DNA of 64,000 nucleotides from Bradyrhizobium sp. SZCCT0231. Lineage in GTDB: Bacteria > Pseudomonadota > Alphaproteobacteria > Rhizobiales > Xanthobacteraceae. Under the pieces are notes generated by a model. That model was given only the letters and a program-made list of their open reading frames with translations, had not been told where the DNA came from and made no database searches. The position numbers and the translations under genes were made by a program. The stretch is taken from the NCBI RefSeq assembly GCF_018130245.1, contig NZ_JAFCKP010000012.1:140189-204188 (forward strand), written 5' to 3'. Shown here in pieces: positions 1 through 9,941 of the stretch (position 1 is its first letter; each line of letters opens with the position of its first letter).

Positions 1-2
1 CC

Positions 3-1511
3 AACCTGTTTTCCCGCCTGTTCGACGGCCTCGACGACCCTGCGCGCCTCGCGATCGAGACGCATGACGGCGCCCGCATCAGCTATGGCGACCTGATCGC
101 GCGCGCCGGGCAGATGGCGAACGTGCTGGTCGCCCGCGGCGTGAAGCCGGGCGACCGCGTCGCGGTGCAGGTTGAAAAATCCGTCGCCAACATCGTGCTG
201 TATCTCGGCACGGTGCGCGCCGGCGCAGTCTATCTGCCGCTCAATACCGCCTACACGCTGAACGAGCTCGACTACTTCATCGGCGATGCCGAGCCATCGC
301 TCGTGGTCTGCGATCCCTCGAAGGCGGAAGGGCTGGCCCCGATCGCCGCCAAGGTGAAGGCCAGGGTCGAGACGCTCGGGCCCGATGGCGGGGGCTCGCT
401 GACTGAGGCCGCCGACAAGGCAAGCCGCGAGTTCACCACCGTGCCGCGCGAAAACGACGATCTCGCCGCGATCCTCTACACCTCGGGCACCACCGGCCGC
501 TCCAAGGGCGCGATGCTGACCCACAACAATCTCGCATCGAACTCGCTCTCGCTCGTCGATTACTGGCGCTTCACCGACAAGGACGTCTTGATCCACGCGC
601 TGCCGATCTACCACACGCACGGCCTGTTCGTGGCAACCAATGTGACGCTGTTCGCCCGCGCGTCGATGATCTTCCTGCCAAAGCTCGATCCGGACCTGAT
701 CATCAAGCTGATGGCGCGCGCCACCGTGCTGATGGGCGTGCCGACCTTCTACACCCGCCTGCTGCAGAACCCCGCGCTGTCGCATGAGACCACCAAGCAT
801 ATGCGGCTGTTCATCTCGGGCTCGGCGCCGCTGCTCGCCGACACCCATCGCGAATGGTCGGCGCGCACGGGACATGCCGTGCTCGAGCGCTACGGCATGA
901 CCGAAACCAACATGAACACGTCGAACCCGTACGATGGCGAGCGCGTCCCCGGCGCGGTCGGCTTCCCGCTGCCCGGCGTCTCGGTGCGCGTCACCGATCC
1001 CGAGACTGGCAAGGAGCTGCCGCGCGAGGAGATCGGCATGATCGAGGTCAAGGGCCCGAACGTGTTCAAGGGCTACTGGCGCATGCCGGAGAAGACCAAG
1101 GCCGAATTCCGCCCCGACGGCTTCTTCATCACCGGCGACCTCGGCAAGATCGACGGCAAGGGCTACGTCCACATCCTCGGCCGCGGCAAGGATCTCGTGA
1201 TCTCCGGCGGCTTCAATGTCTACCCGAAGGAAATCGAGAGCGAGATCGACGCCATGCCGGGCGTGGTCGAATCCGCGGTGATCGGCGTGCCGCACGCCGA
1301 TTTCGGCGAGGGTGTCACGGCGGTTCTGGTCTGCAACAAGGGCGCCGATGTCAGCGAAGCCTCGGTGCTGAAGGCACTCGACGGCCGGCTGGCAAAATTC
1401 AAGATGCCCAAGCGCGTCTTCGTCGTCGACGAGCTGCCGCGCAATACGATGGGCAAGGTGCAGAAGAACATCTTGCGGGATACGTACAAGGATATCTACG
1501 CGAAGAAGTGA
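3..1511 (+). CDS. matB: malonyl-CoA synthetase (MatB-like AMP-forming ligase), 5' end outside the window
   Basis: The enzyme activates a short dicarboxylate (malonate, possibly methylmalonate) to its CoA thioester through an acyl-adenylate in the cytoplasm. The open frame is continuous from base 3, so the start lies upstream; 502 residues are visible, close to a full MatB. The adenylate-forming P-loop YTSGTTGRSKGA is encoded near 477-512, the YGMTETNM motif near 890-913, and the hinge and C-terminal catalytic lysine lie in RNTMGKVQKN near 1440-1470. The N-terminal NLFSRLF...DDPARLAIE resembles rhizobial malonyl-CoA synthases. Substrate is inferred from this overall resemblance; a general acyl-CoA synthetase cannot be excluded. 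Confidence 0.82.
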   Translation, partial: NLFSRLFDGLDDPARLAIETHDGARISYGDLIARAGQMANVLVARGVKPGDRVAVQVEKSVANIVLYLGTVRAGAVYLPLNTAYTLNELDYFIGDAEPSLVVCDPSKAEGLAPIAAKVKARVETLGPDGGGSLTEAADKASREFTTVPRENDDLAAILYTSGTTGRSKGAMLTHNNLASNSLSLVDYWRFTDKDVLIHALPIYHTHGLFVATNVTLFARASMIFLPKLDPDLIIKLMARATVLMGVPTFYTRLLQNPALSHETTKHMRLFISGSAPLLADTHREWSARTGHAVLERYGMTETNMNTSNPYDGERVPGAVGFPLPGVSVRVTDPETGKELPREEIGMIEVKGPNVFKGYWRMPEKTKAEFRPDGFFITGDLGKIDGKGYVHILGRGKDLVISGGFNVYPKEIESEIDAMPGVVESAVIGVPHADFGEGVTAVLVCNKGADVSEASVLKALDGRLAKFKMPKRVFVVDELPRNTMGKVQKNILRDTYKDIYAKK

Positions 1512-1549
1512 GGCGCGCGGGCTTTAGGCAAAACCGCGCCACCCCCTCG

Positions 1550-1612
1550 CTGTCATGCCCCGCCTAGTGCGCAATTGCGCACGGGGGCGGGGCATCCAGT
1601 ACGCTGCGGCCT
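1550..1612. repeat. palindromic intergenic repeat (CTGTCAT...CCAGTACG type)
   Basis: CATGCCCCGCC and GGGCGGGGCATCC form an inverted pair around a perfect 16-base palindrome GTGCGCAATTGCGCAC (1567-1582). The outer sequence matches repeats at 24581-24750 and 35313-35454, and the inner palindrome recurs at 27280-27295. Confidence 0.7.
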
Positions 1613-1882
1613 CTCGTTCAATCGGACACGCCGGGGCGACCCGGCTGGGGTGGAATGCGGGCGGCGCATATCGATCGCCGGCGCGTTATGGTGCCATTGA
1701 GCTGCGCGCCGAGATGTCCGCCCTGCGGAATCAGCGGCAGGCTGCGCCAATGCTCTGGCTGGCATGAACGGCCAATGATAAATGGGGGGATTAGAGGCGT
1801 TCCAATAGTGATTTCAATGCGCCTCGCGGGGCGCTCAAGAAGTGAATTTATATTCTTAGCTTCGCTGGCGGACCGGCTTGCT

Positions 1883-1922
1883 GGTATACCAAGGCCCTGA
1901 TTGGCCTTGGTTCATCAAGGCC
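1883..1922 (+). promoter_or_regulatory. three-arm overlapping hairpin element upstream of sdhC
   Basis: Arm A CCAAGGCC (1889-1896), arm B GGCCTTGG (1903-1910) and arm C CAAGGCC (1916-1922) are arranged so that B can pair with A (6-base loop, 8 bp) or with C (6-base loop, 7 bp) but not both. An 8-base palindrome GGTATACC overlaps its left edge. Position 134 bases before sdhC makes a leader-RNA switch or protein operator possible; no T-tract follows, so it is not a plain terminator. Function is inference. Confidence 0.4.
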
Positions 1923-2055
1923 ATAGAGCTGAACCGGCGTTCGATTTATGGCGATTTGGTGATTGCGCAGGCCAAATCGACTCCGTAAATAGAGCCGACC
2001 TTTCGCGATCCCCGCGCGCCCCATGCTGGGCCGCAACAAACATCAAAAGCCGCCC

Positions 2056-2454
2056 ATGACCGCACGGATCGAACGACCGCTTTCGCCGCACATCCAAACC
2101 TATCGCTGGACCCTGACGATGGCGCTGTCCATCGTTCACCGTGCCACCGGCATCGCCCTTTACGTGGGAACGCTGCTGCTGGCCTGGTGGCTGATCGCAG
2201 CCGCCTCCGGCCCGGCCGCCTACGCCCACGTCCAAGCCTTCTCCGGCAGCATCATCGGACGCCTGATCGTGTTCGGCTACACCTGGGCGCTGATGCACCA
2301 TATGTTGAGCGGCATCCGGCATTTCGTGTGGGACCTCGGCTACGGCTTCAAGGCCAATGAGCGCGAAGCCCTGACCTGGGGCGCGCTGATCGGCGGCATC
2401 GTGCTGACGGTGCTGGTCTGGATCATCGCCTATGCGATCGGAGGCGGACGATGA
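2056..2454 (+). CDS. sdhC: succinate dehydrogenase cytochrome b556 subunit
   Basis: This membrane anchor of complex II helps bind haem b and ubiquinone. The 132-residue protein begins MTARIERPLSPH, the usual start of rhizobial SdhC; a longer frame from 2023 would add 11 atypical residues, so 2056 was chosen. It has three hydrophobic segments, the quinone-site motif SIVHRATG near residues 27-34, and the haem-ligand motif HHMLSGIRH in the second half. It is the first gene of sdhCDAB and its stop overlaps the sdhD start by four bases (ATGA), implying translational coupling. Confidence 0.95.
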   Translation: MTARIERPLSPHIQTYRWTLTMALSIVHRATGIALYVGTLLLAWWLIAAASGPAAYAHVQAFSGSIIGRLIVFGYTWALMHHMLSGIRHFVWDLGYGFKANEREALTWGALIGGIVLTVLVWIIAYAIGGGR

Positions 2455-2855
2455 GCGCGACCGATACACCGAAGCGCAGCATGCGCACGCCGCTCGGCCG
2501 CGTCCGCAATCTCGGCGCCGCCCATTCCGGCACGTCGGATTTCTGGCGCCAGCGCATCACCGGCGTCGCCATGACGCTGCTGATGATTCCGGTCGTGGTC
2601 ATCGTGATGATGCTGCTCGGCCGCAACCAGGCCGGCGCCGCGCAGATCCTCGGCTCGCTGCCGATCGCGGTGATCCTCCTGCTCTTCATCGCCGCCAGCG
2701 CCTGGCACATGAAGATCGGGATGCAGGTGGTGATCGAAGACTACGTCCATAACGAGAAGCTGAAGCTCATCGCGATCATGCTCAACAACTTCTTCTCGGT
2801 CGCCGTGGCGCTCGCCTCGACCTATGCGATCCTGAAACTTTCTTCCGGAGTGTAA
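2451..2855 (+). CDS. sdhD: succinate dehydrogenase hydrophobic membrane anchor subunit
   Basis: Second membrane anchor of complex II, completing the haem b and quinone pocket with SdhC. The 134-residue protein has an N-terminal amphipathic part, then three membrane helices. The conserved FWRQRITGVAM segment opens helix one, and HMKIGMQVVIEDYVH carries the haem-ligand histidine and the Asp-Tyr pair of the quinone site. It overlaps sdhC by four bases and lies three bases before sdhA. Confidence 0.94.
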   Translation: MSATDTPKRSMRTPLGRVRNLGAAHSGTSDFWRQRITGVAMTLLMIPVVVIVMMLLGRNQAGAAQILGSLPIAVILLLFIAASAWHMKIGMQVVIEDYVHNEKLKLIAIMLNNFFSVAVALASTYAILKLSSGV

Positions 2856-2858
2856 CCC

Positions 2859-4694
2859 ATGGCCGCCACAACGAATGGCACGGGCAACGGCGCTCCCGCC
2901 ACCAACGGAAAAGCCTATCCGATCGAAGACCACACCTATGACGTGGTCGTGGTCGGCGCCGGCGGTGCGGGCTTGCGCGCCGTCGTCGGCTGCAGCGAGG
3001 CCGGTCTTCGCACCGCCTGCATCACAAAAGTGTTTCCGACCCGCTCGCACACGGTCGCGGCACAGGGCGGCATCTCGGCCGCGCTCGGCAACATGCACAA
3101 GGACGACTGGCGCTGGCACATGTACGACACCGTGAAGGGGTCGGACTGGCTAGGGGACCAGGACGCGATCGAATACATGGTGCGCAACGCGCCCGAAGCC
3201 GTCTACGAGCTCGAGCATTGGGGCGTACCGTTCTCGCGCACCGAGGACGGCAAGATCTACCAGCGTCCGTTCGGCGGCATGACCATGGACTTCGGCAAGG
3301 GCCAGGCGCAGCGCACCTGCGCCGCCGCCGACCGTACCGGTCACGCCATGCTGCACACGATGTACGGCCAGTCGCTGCGCCATGCGGCAGAATTCTTCAT
3401 CGAGTTCTTCGCCATCGACCTGATCATGGACGACCAGGGCGCCTGCCGCGGCGTGATCGCGCTGAAGCTCGACGACGGCACGCTACATCGCTTCCGTGCC
3501 CAGACCACGATTCTGGCGACCGGCGGCTATGGCCGCGCCTACGCCTCCTGCACCTCGGCCCATACCTGCACCGGCGACGGCGGCGGCATGGTGCTGCGTG
3601 CCGGCCTGCCGCTGCAGGACATGGAGTTCGTGCAGTTCCACCCGACCGGCATCTACGGCGCGGGCTGCCTCGTCACCGAGGGGGCGCGCGGCGAAGGCGG
3701 GTATCTCGTCAATGCCGAGGGCGAGCGCTTCATGGAGCGCTATGCGCCGTCGGCCAAGGACCTCGCCTCGCGCGACGTCGTCTCGCGCGCGATGACCATC
3801 GAGATCCGCGAGGGGCGCGGCGTCGGCAAGAAGAAGGACCACATCTTCCTGCATCTCGACCATCTCGATCCCGCAGTGCTGGCCGAGCGGCTGCCCGGCA
3901 TCTCCGAATCCGCAAAGATCTTCGCCAATGTCGACGTGACGCGCGAGCCGATCCCGATCGTGCCGACCACGCACTACAACATGGGCGGCATCCCGACGAA
4001 CTATCACGGCGAAGTGCTGACCAAGAGGAACGGCGACGACAATGCCGTGGTTCCCGGCCTGATGGCGCTGGGTGAGGCCGCCTGCGTCTCCGTGCATGGC
4101 GCCAACCGGCTCGGCTCCAACTCGCTGATCGACCTCGTCGTGTTCGGCCGCGCCGCGGCGCTGCGCTGCGCCGAGAAGCTGACGCCCAACGCCGAGCAGC
4201 CGGAATTGCCGGCGAACTCGGCCGAGATGGCGCTCGGCCGCCTCGACCATTTCCGCTATGCTTCCGGCGGCACCCCGACCGCGAAGCTGCGCGAAGGCAT
4301 GCAGCACGTGATGCAGAACAATTGCGCGGTGTTCCGCACCGGCGAAGTGCTGAGCGAAGGCCAGAACCTGATCGCAAAGGTCCACAGCGGCATCACCGAC
4401 ATCGCCGTGTCCGACCGCTCGCTGGTGTGGAATTCGGACCTCGTCGAGACGCTCGAGTTCGACAACCTGATCGGGCAGGCGGTGGTGACCATGAACTCGG
4501 CCGCCAACCGCACCGAGAGCCGCGGCGCGCACGCCCGCGAGGACTTCTCCGAGCGCGACGACAAGAACTGGATGAAGCACACGCTGGCCTGGCTGGACGA
4601 TGCCGGCAAGGTCAAGATCGAGTACCGCCCGGTTCACGACTACACCATGACCAACGACGTGCAGTACATCCCGCCGAAGGCGCGCGTGTATTGA
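2859..4694 (+). CDS. sdhA: succinate dehydrogenase flavoprotein subunit
   Basis: The catalytic subunit oxidises succinate to fumarate and passes electrons to SdhB. The 611-residue length fits the family. The FAD Rossmann motif GAGGAG is at residues 33-38, the histidine of the SHTVAAQGG motif that binds FAD covalently is His64, and the substrate regions [14 protein letters not shown] and [10 protein letters not shown] are intact. The first 25 residues are a low-complexity Asn/Gly/Ala extension. Downstream, a 110-base gap containing a palindromic repeat separates it from sdhB. Confidence 0.97.
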   Translation: MAATTNGTGNGAPATNGKAYPIEDHTYDVVVVGAGGAGLRAVVGCSEAGLRTACITKVFPTRSHTVAAQGGISAALGNMHKDDWRWHMYDTVKGSDWLGDQDAIEYMVRNAPEAVYELEHWGVPFSRTEDGKIYQRPFGGMTMDFGKGQAQRTCAAADRTGHAMLHTMYGQSLRHAAEFFIEFFAIDLIMDDQGACRGVIALKLDDGTLHRFRAQTTILATGGYGRAYASCTSAHTCTGDGGGMVLRAGLPLQDMEFVQFHPTGIYGAGCLVTEGARGEGGYLVNAEGERFMERYAPSAKDLASRDVVSRAMTIEIREGRGVGKKKDHIFLHLDHLDPAVLAERLPGISESAKIFANVDVTREPIPIVPTTHYNMGGIPTNYHGEVLTKRNGDDNAVVPGLMALGEAACVSVHGANRLGSNSLIDLVVFGRAAALRCAEKLTPNAEQPELPANSAEMALGRLDHFRYASGGTPTAKLREGMQHVMQNNCAVFRTGEVLSEGQNLIAKVHSGITDIAVSDRSLVWNSDLVETLEFDNLIGQAVVTMNSAANRTESRGAHAREDFSERDDKNWMKHTLAWLDDAGKVKIEYRPVHDYTMTNDVQYIPPKARVY

Positions 4695-4710
4695 GGAGCA
4701 ACAGGCGCTC

Positions 4711-4791
4711 GTCATTCCGGGATGGTCCGAAGGACCGGACCCGGAATCTCGAGATTCCGGGTTCGATGCTGCGCATCGCCACGGAATGACG
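4711..4791. repeat. palindromic repeat (GTCATTCCGG...CGGAATGAC family) inside the sdh operon
   Basis: The element opens with GTCATTCCGGGATGG and closes with CACGGAATGAC, with an internal CCGGAATCTCGAGATTCCGG palindrome. It belongs to the same family as copies at 27206-27331, 47067-47109 and 53193-53297. It occupies nearly all of the sdhA-sdhB gap and could fold in the operon mRNA. Confidence 0.75.
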
Positions 4792-4804
4792 AAAGGTTAG
4801 AGCA

Positions 4805-5587
4805 ATGGTTGAATTCGCACTTCCGAAGAACTCCAAGATCACTGGCGGCAAGACCTGGCCGAAGCCGGCGGGCGCGACCGAGCTCCGCGAGTTCAAGGTC
4901 TATCGCTGGAATCCGGACGACGGCAAGAATCCGAGCGTCGACACCTATTACGTCGACACCAACGATTGCGGTCCGATGGTGCTGGACGGCCTGATCTGGA
5001 TCAAGAACCACATCGACCCGTCGCTGACCTTCCGCCGCTCCTGCCGCGAGGGCGTCTGCGGCTCCTGCGCGATGAACATCGACGGCCAGAACACGCTGGC
5101 CTGCACCCGCTCGATGCACGACGTGAAGGACGGCGCGGTGAAGGTCAATCCGCTGCCGCACCAGCCGGTGGTGAAGGACCTCGTCCCCGACCTCACCAAT
5201 TTCTACGCGCAGTATGCGTCGGTCGAGCCGTGGCTGAAGACGACCTCGCCGACGCCGCAGAAGGAATGGCGCCAGAGCCACCAGGACCGCGAGAAGCTCG
5301 ACGGCCTCTACGAGTGCATCCTGTGCGCCTGCTGCTCGACCTCCTGCCCGAGCTATTGGTGGAACAGCGAGCGCTACCTCGGTCCTGCCGCGCTGCTCCA
5401 GGCCAACCGCTGGGTCTCCGATTCGCGCGACGAAGCCACCGGCGAGCGGCTCGACAATCTCGAGGACCCGTTCCGGCTCTACCGCTGCCACACCATCATG
5501 AACTGCGCCAAGGCGTGCCCGAAGGGGCTGAACCCGGCGGAAGCCATCGCCGAGCTCAAGCTCAAGATGGTCGAGCGGCAGATCTGA
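4805..5587 (+). CDS. sdhB: succinate dehydrogenase iron-sulfur subunit
   Basis: The electron-transfer subunit of complex II, 260 residues. It carries the [2Fe-2S] ligands in CREGVCGSC (Cys80, 85, 88) plus Cys100, the [4Fe-4S] cysteines in [12 protein letters not shown] (about 171-181), and the [3Fe-4S] set in [14 protein letters not shown] (Cys228, 234, 238). All three clusters are therefore complete. It is the last gene of the operon and is followed by a strong hairpin terminator. Confidence 0.97.
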   Translation: MVEFALPKNSKITGGKTWPKPAGATELREFKVYRWNPDDGKNPSVDTYYVDTNDCGPMVLDGLIWIKNHIDPSLTFRRSCREGVCGSCAMNIDGQNTLACTRSMHDVKDGAVKVNPLPHQPVVKDLVPDLTNFYAQYASVEPWLKTTSPTPQKEWRQSHQDREKLDGLYECILCACCSTSCPSYWWNSERYLGPAALLQANRWVSDSRDEATGERLDNLEDPFRLYRCHTIMNCAKACPKGLNPAEAIAELKLKMVERQI

Positions 5588-5607
5588 GACGAGGGCCATC
5601 CCTTCCA

Positions 5608-5637
5608 CCCCGGTCGGCCAGACCGGCCGGGGTGTTC
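5608..5637 (+). terminator. hairpin terminator after sdhB
   Basis: CCCCGGTCGG (5608-5617) can pair with CCGGCCGGGG (5623-5632) across a five-base loop, with one G-T pair, followed by the weakly T-rich TGTTCT. It lies 20 bases after the sdhB stop. Confidence 0.6.
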
Positions 5638-5779
5638 TGCAATTGCGATCAATTCGAGCAGAATTTTCCTCGTCCCGCTCCGCGCGCAAATTTTAGGATC
5701 GCAACCAGCGGTTCCAGCATAAGCTACTTCCTCCCCTGCACAACATTCGGTTAAGCTCCTCCTCGGGACCGGAGCGACT

Positions 5780-7933
5780 GTGCAGAGGGCGCAACGCAAC
5801 TCGCTGAGGCTGTTGCAGTGGATGATGGCGGCATCCCTGGCGCTGCCGATTGCGCTCTTCGTCGTTGCCGCCACGATCTCCTACACATCGACCAAGGATA
5901 TCGCCGATCGGGAGATCGAGCGCACGGTCGATGTCGCCCATGAGCACGCGCTCAAGGTGTTCGAGACCATCGACCGCAGCCTCGCCGAGCTCAACGAGGT
6001 CGTGCGCAGCCTTCCGGACGACATCATCCGCGCGCGAGAACCGGCATTGCATCGCCGCCTGAAGCGCCTGACCGATTCGCTGCCGCAGCTCAAATCGGCC
6101 TGGGTCTTCGATGCGGACGGAAAAGCGCTGGTCAACAGCCTCGTCTCGCCACCGCCGGACCTGGGCTTTGCCGACCGCGATTACTTCTATGCCCACATCG
6201 ACCAGAACATCGGCACCTTCATTGGCACCGCCCTGACGCCACGACCACCTTATCGGGGCGCCCGCTTCTTTGGAATCAGCCGCCGCCGCGACTCCGACGA
6301 CGGCCACTTCATCGGCGTGATTCATGCCTCGGTGCTGCCGGAATATTTCGAGAGCTTTTACGCCAGAATTGGATCAGACCCCGGCAGCTTCTTCGCGATG
6401 GGGCGCACCGACGGCGCGATGCTCACGCATTTTCCCCGGCTCGACCACGACCTTCGGCTCGATCCGGCCGGACCGGTCGGCCAGAAGATCGCGGCTCAAC
6501 CCGAGCACGGCCTCATCACCGTCGCCTGGCCCTCGGACGGCATCGAGCGGCGCATCGCCTACCGGCGTGTCGCCGCGTATCCGATCTATGTCAGCGCCGG
6601 GCTCGAGACCTCGGCGATCCGCGCGCGCTGGTTCGCCACCATGGGCCAGCATCTGGTGTTCGGCATTCCCGCCACCGCGCTGCTGTTTCTGCTGCTGGCG
6701 CTCGCCTTGCGGCGCACCCGGCACCTTCAGGCCGAAGCTGCAAGGCGGCGCGAGGTCGAGGAGGCGCTCAAGCACAGCCAGCGCCTGGAGGCGCTCGGCC
6801 AGCTCACCGGAGGCGTCGCCCACGACTTCAACAACCTCCTGACCGTGATCCGCGCCTCGGTCGATCTGTTGAACCGCCCGCAGCTGACCGAGGAGCGACG
6901 GCAGCGCTACATCACGGCCATTGCGGATTCGGTGGCGCGCGCGGCCAAGCTGACCTCCCAGCTGCTCGCCTTTGCGCGGCGCCAGACCCTCAAGCCGGAG
7001 GTATTCGACGTCGGTGCGCGGGTGCAGTCGCTGCACGATATGCTTGCCACGCTGCTGGGTCCCGCGATCGAGATCGTCATGCAGCTGCCGGCGGAACCGT
7101 GCCTCGTCGATGCCGATGCCAGCCAGTTCGAGACCGCGCTGATCAACATGGCGACCAATGCGCGCGATGCCATGCAGGGCAAAGGCAGGATCGTTTTCAA
7201 GGTCGCGGCCACAACGACCGTTGCGGACACGCTGGCGCAGCTTTCGGCCAGCCAGACCTCGGCAGACCATGGCTTCGTCCGCGTGACCGTCAGCGACACC
7301 GGCGTCGGCATTCCCGCCGCGCGATTAGGGCGCATCTTCGAGCCGTTCTTCACCACCAAGCAGGTCGGCCACGGCACCGGTCTCGGCCTGTCCCAGGTGT
7401 TCGGCTTCGCCCGGCAGTCCGGCGGCGAAGTGACTGTGACGAGCGAGGTGGGGCACGGCAGCACGTTCTCGCTCTATCTGCCGCGCGTGCCGCCGGACCT
7501 GCTGCCGCAGCGCCAGGCGCCCAACACTGCGCCGGCGGTGGCCGGCAGCGGCATGTCGGTGCTGGTGGTCGAGGACAATATCGAGCTGGCCAATTTCGCC
7601 GCCGACGGCCTCACCGAACTCGGCTACACCATCACGCAGGTCGATAATGCAACCGACGCACTCGCCGAGCTCGTGATGGACGCAGACCGCTTCGATGTCG
7701 TGTTCTCGGACGTGGTGATGCCCGGGATGACCGGGCTCGATTTGGCAAAGGCGATCCGCGACCGCGGCATCAACGTGCCGATCGTGCTGACCACCGGCTA
7801 CAGCCAGGCCCTGTCACAGGAGGGCGCTGCCCGATTCGATCTCGTGCAAAAGCCTTATTCGATCGAGGAATTGTCGCGCGTTCTGCACCGGGCTGCGCGG
7901 CCGCGACGCGTGCGCGACGGCGCCGCCGAATGA
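5780..7933 (+). CDS. membrane hybrid histidine kinase with extracellular Cache-like sensor and receiver domain
   Basis: A 717-residue two-component sensor starting at GTG. A membrane helix at about residues 14-34 is followed by a periplasmic region of some 240 residues with Cache-like features (DRDYFYAHIDQN), then a second helix near 290-310. The phospho-acceptor His348 lies in GGVAHDFNNLL; the ATPase has NMATNARDAM, DTGVGIP and GTGLGLSQV boxes. A C-terminal receiver has Asp644 in FSDVVMPGM and the KP switch. There is no adjacent response regulator, so signal output may go through the receiver. Ligand unknown. A 53-base gap separates it from the ABC transporter. Confidence 0.9.
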   Translation: MQRAQRNSLRLLQWMMAASLALPIALFVVAATISYTSTKDIADREIERTVDVAHEHALKVFETIDRSLAELNEVVRSLPDDIIRAREPALHRRLKRLTDSLPQLKSAWVFDADGKALVNSLVSPPPDLGFADRDYFYAHIDQNIGTFIGTALTPRPPYRGARFFGISRRRDSDDGHFIGVIHASVLPEYFESFYARIGSDPGSFFAMGRTDGAMLTHFPRLDHDLRLDPAGPVGQKIAAQPEHGLITVAWPSDGIERRIAYRRVAAYPIYVSAGLETSAIRARWFATMGQHLVFGIPATALLFLLLALALRRTRHLQAEAARRREVEEALKHSQRLEALGQLTGGVAHDFNNLLTVIRASVDLLNRPQLTEERRQRYITAIADSVARAAKLTSQLLAFARRQTLKPEVFDVGARVQSLHDMLATLLGPAIEIVMQLPAEPCLVDADASQFETALINMATNARDAMQGKGRIVFKVAATTTVADTLAQLSASQTSADHGFVRVTVSDTGVGIPAARLGRIFEPFFTTKQVGHGTGLGLSQVFGFARQSGGEVTVTSEVGHGSTFSLYLPRVPPDLLPQRQAPNTAPAVAGSGMSVLVVEDNIELANFAADGLTELGYTITQVDNATDALAELVMDADRFDVVFSDVVMPGMTGLDLAKAIRDRGINVPIVLTTGYSQALSQEGAARFDLVQKPYSIEELSRVLHRAARPRRVRDGAAE

Positions 7934-7986
7934 TCCCGCGGCCGGAACCGACGGGAACCGACTGATTTCCTTCGCGTTGTCCGCCC

Positions 7987-9939
7987 ATGCACAAGCCGGC
8001 CGCGACGCGCGAACAGGGCAAGAAGCCGCCCTTTGTCGAGATCAAAGGCGAGAACGGCGATGAAGTGACACCGCCGCCCGAGCTGGCCGAACCCGACCCC
8101 GAGCTCTCACCCGAGGAAGCCGAGCAGGCCCGCAAGGATTATCTGCTGACGCGGTTCTGGATCAGCGCGCGCGGTTTCTGGGGCCGCAACGGCAACCGCC
8201 TCGCCTGGCCGCTCTCGATCGGCCTCGGCCTGCTGATCGTGCTGACCGTCAGCGTCCAATACGGCATCAATGTCTGGAACCGCGAGATCTTCGATGCCAT
8301 CGAGAAGCGCGACGCAACGAGTGTCTTCCATCTCACGGCGCTGTTCTTCCCGCTCGCGATCGGCAGCATCGTGCTCGCCGTCGCGCAGGTGTTCGCGCGC
8401 ATGGGCATCCAGCGGCGCTGGCGTGCCTGGCTCACGGCAAGCGTGCTGACGCGCTGGCTCGCGAACGGACGCTACTACCAGCTCAACCTCGTCGGCGGCG
8501 ACCACGGGAATCCGGAATACCGGATCGCGGAAGACTTACGCATTGCGACCGACGCGCCGGTCGACTTCATTGCCGGCGTCACCTCGGCGCTGCTGTCGGC
8601 CGCGACCTTCATCGTCGTGCTCTGGACCATCGGCGGCGCGCTCACCGTCACGCTCGGCGGCTCGTCGGTCACCATCCCCGGCTTCCTGGTGATCGCCGCG
8701 ATGCTGTACGCCGCGATCGCATCCGGATCGATCGTGGTGATCGGCCGGCGCTTCGTGCAGGTCTCCGAGGACAAGAACCAGGCCGAGGCCGATTTCCGCT
8801 ACACGCTGACGCGCGTGCGCGAGCACGGCGAGAGCATCGCGCTGCTCGGCGGCGAGCAGGAGGAACGCGACGGCATCGACCGCAATTTTGCCCGCGTGCT
8901 GCGGCAATGGGCGCGGCTCGCCGGCCAGCACATGCGCACCACGCTGGTGTCGCAAGGATCGAGCCTCGTTGCGCCGGTCGTGCCGCTCTTGCTCTGCGCG
9001 CCCAAATTCCTCGACGGCAGCATGACGCTGGGACAGGTGATGCAGGCGGCTTCTGCCTTCACCATCGTGCAGAGCGCGTTCGGCTGGCTGGTCGACAATT
9101 ATCCGCGGCTGGCCGACTGGAACGCCTGTGCGCGCCGCATCGCCTCGCTGATGATGTCGCTCGACGGCCTCGAACGCGCCGAGCAGGGCGACGGCCTCGG
9201 ACGCATCAAGCGCGGCGAGACGCGCGACGATGCGGTACTGGAGCTGCACGATCTCTCCGTCACGCTCGATGACGGCACCGCGGTGGTCGGCGAAACCGAG
9301 GTGGTGATCGAACCGGGCGAGCGGCTGCTGGTCGCCGGCGAATCCGGCACCGGCAAGAGCACGCTGGTGCGCGCCATCGCCGGCCTGTGGCCATGGGGCG
9401 GCGGCAGCGTCAATTTCCATGCCGACCGGCGCCTGTTCATGCTGCCGCAGCGGCCCTACGTACCCACGGGATCGCTGCGCCGCGCCGTCGCCTATCCCGG
9501 GGCCGCAGAGGACTGGACCGCCGGGGAGATCGGCGAAGCCCTGCACAAGGTCGGCCTCGATCATCTCAAGGAGAAGATCGAAGAGGAAGGACCGTGGGAC
9601 CAGACGCTGTCTGGCGGCGAGAAGCAGCGCCTCGCCTTCGCGCGGCTGCTGCTGCACAATCCCGACATTGTCGTGCTCGATGAGGCGACCTCGGCGCTCG
9701 ACGAGAAGAGCCAGGACAAGATGATGAAGATGATCACCGACGAGCTGCCGAAGGCGACCATCGTCAGCGTCGCGCATCGCGCCGAGCTGGAGGCTTTCCA
9801 CAGCCGCAAGATCGTGCTGGAGCGGCGCAAGGGCGGCGCCAAGCTCGTCAGCGACGTCGACCTGATTCCGCGCAAGGGCAGGCGCAGGCTGCTCGGCCGT
9901 TTCCTGAGGCAGCGGAAGGTCTCGAAGAAGGCGGCGTGA
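7987..9939 (+). CDS. SbmA/BacA-related ABC transporter, fused permease-ATPase
   Basis: A 650-residue half-transporter. The N-terminal 50 residues are charged and Pro/Glu rich, the membrane domain (ABC_membrane_2 type) spans about 60-370, and the ATPase follows. Walker A GESGTGKST is at 451-459, the signature LSGGEKQR at 541-548, and Walker B VVLDEATSALD just after. This architecture is known from BacA-related (BclA-type) importers of peptides and from very-long-chain fatty-acid exporters; which substrate applies here cannot be read from sequence. It probably works as a homodimer in the inner membrane. Confidence 0.88.
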   Translation: MHKPAATREQGKKPPFVEIKGENGDEVTPPPELAEPDPELSPEEAEQARKDYLLTRFWISARGFWGRNGNRLAWPLSIGLGLLIVLTVSVQYGINVWNREIFDAIEKRDATSVFHLTALFFPLAIGSIVLAVAQVFARMGIQRRWRAWLTASVLTRWLANGRYYQLNLVGGDHGNPEYRIAEDLRIATDAPVDFIAGVTSALLSAATFIVVLWTIGGALTVTLGGSSVTIPGFLVIAAMLYAAIASGSIVVIGRRFVQVSEDKNQAEADFRYTLTRVREHGESIALLGGEQEERDGIDRNFARVLRQWARLAGQHMRTTLVSQGSSLVAPVVPLLLCAPKFLDGSMTLGQVMQAASAFTIVQSAFGWLVDNYPRLADWNACARRIASLMMSLDGLERAEQGDGLGRIKRGETRDDAVLELHDLSVTLDDGTAVVGETEVVIEPGERLLVAGESGTGKSTLVRAIAGLWPWGGGSVNFHADRRLFMLPQRPYVPTGSLRRAVAYPGAAEDWTAGEIGEALHKVGLDHLKEKIEEEGPWDQTLSGGEKQRLAFARLLLHNPDIVVLDEATSALDEKSQDKMMKMITDELPKATIVSVAHRAELEAFHSRKIVLERRKGGAKLVSDVDLIPRKGRRRLLGRFLRQRKVSKKAA

Positions 9940-9941
9940 GC

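Larger units (their letters stand above)
1512..2055. other. intergenic region between matB-like gene and sdhC
   Basis: A 544-base stretch with no convincing gene. It holds a palindromic repeat near 1550-1612 and a set of overlapping hairpins at 1883-1922. The sdh promoter presumably lies in the last 200 bases, but no clear -35/-10 pair stands out. Short open frames here have no recognisable product and none has a convincing ribosome binding site. Confidence 0.6.

Noticed and set aside
1655-1900. 81-codon frame upstream of sdh
   Set aside because: No ribosome binding site, atypical composition and overlap with a repeat tail.
8536-9801. A 421-codon minus-strand frame over the ABC transporter gene
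   Set aside because: Shadow with no recognisable motifs.
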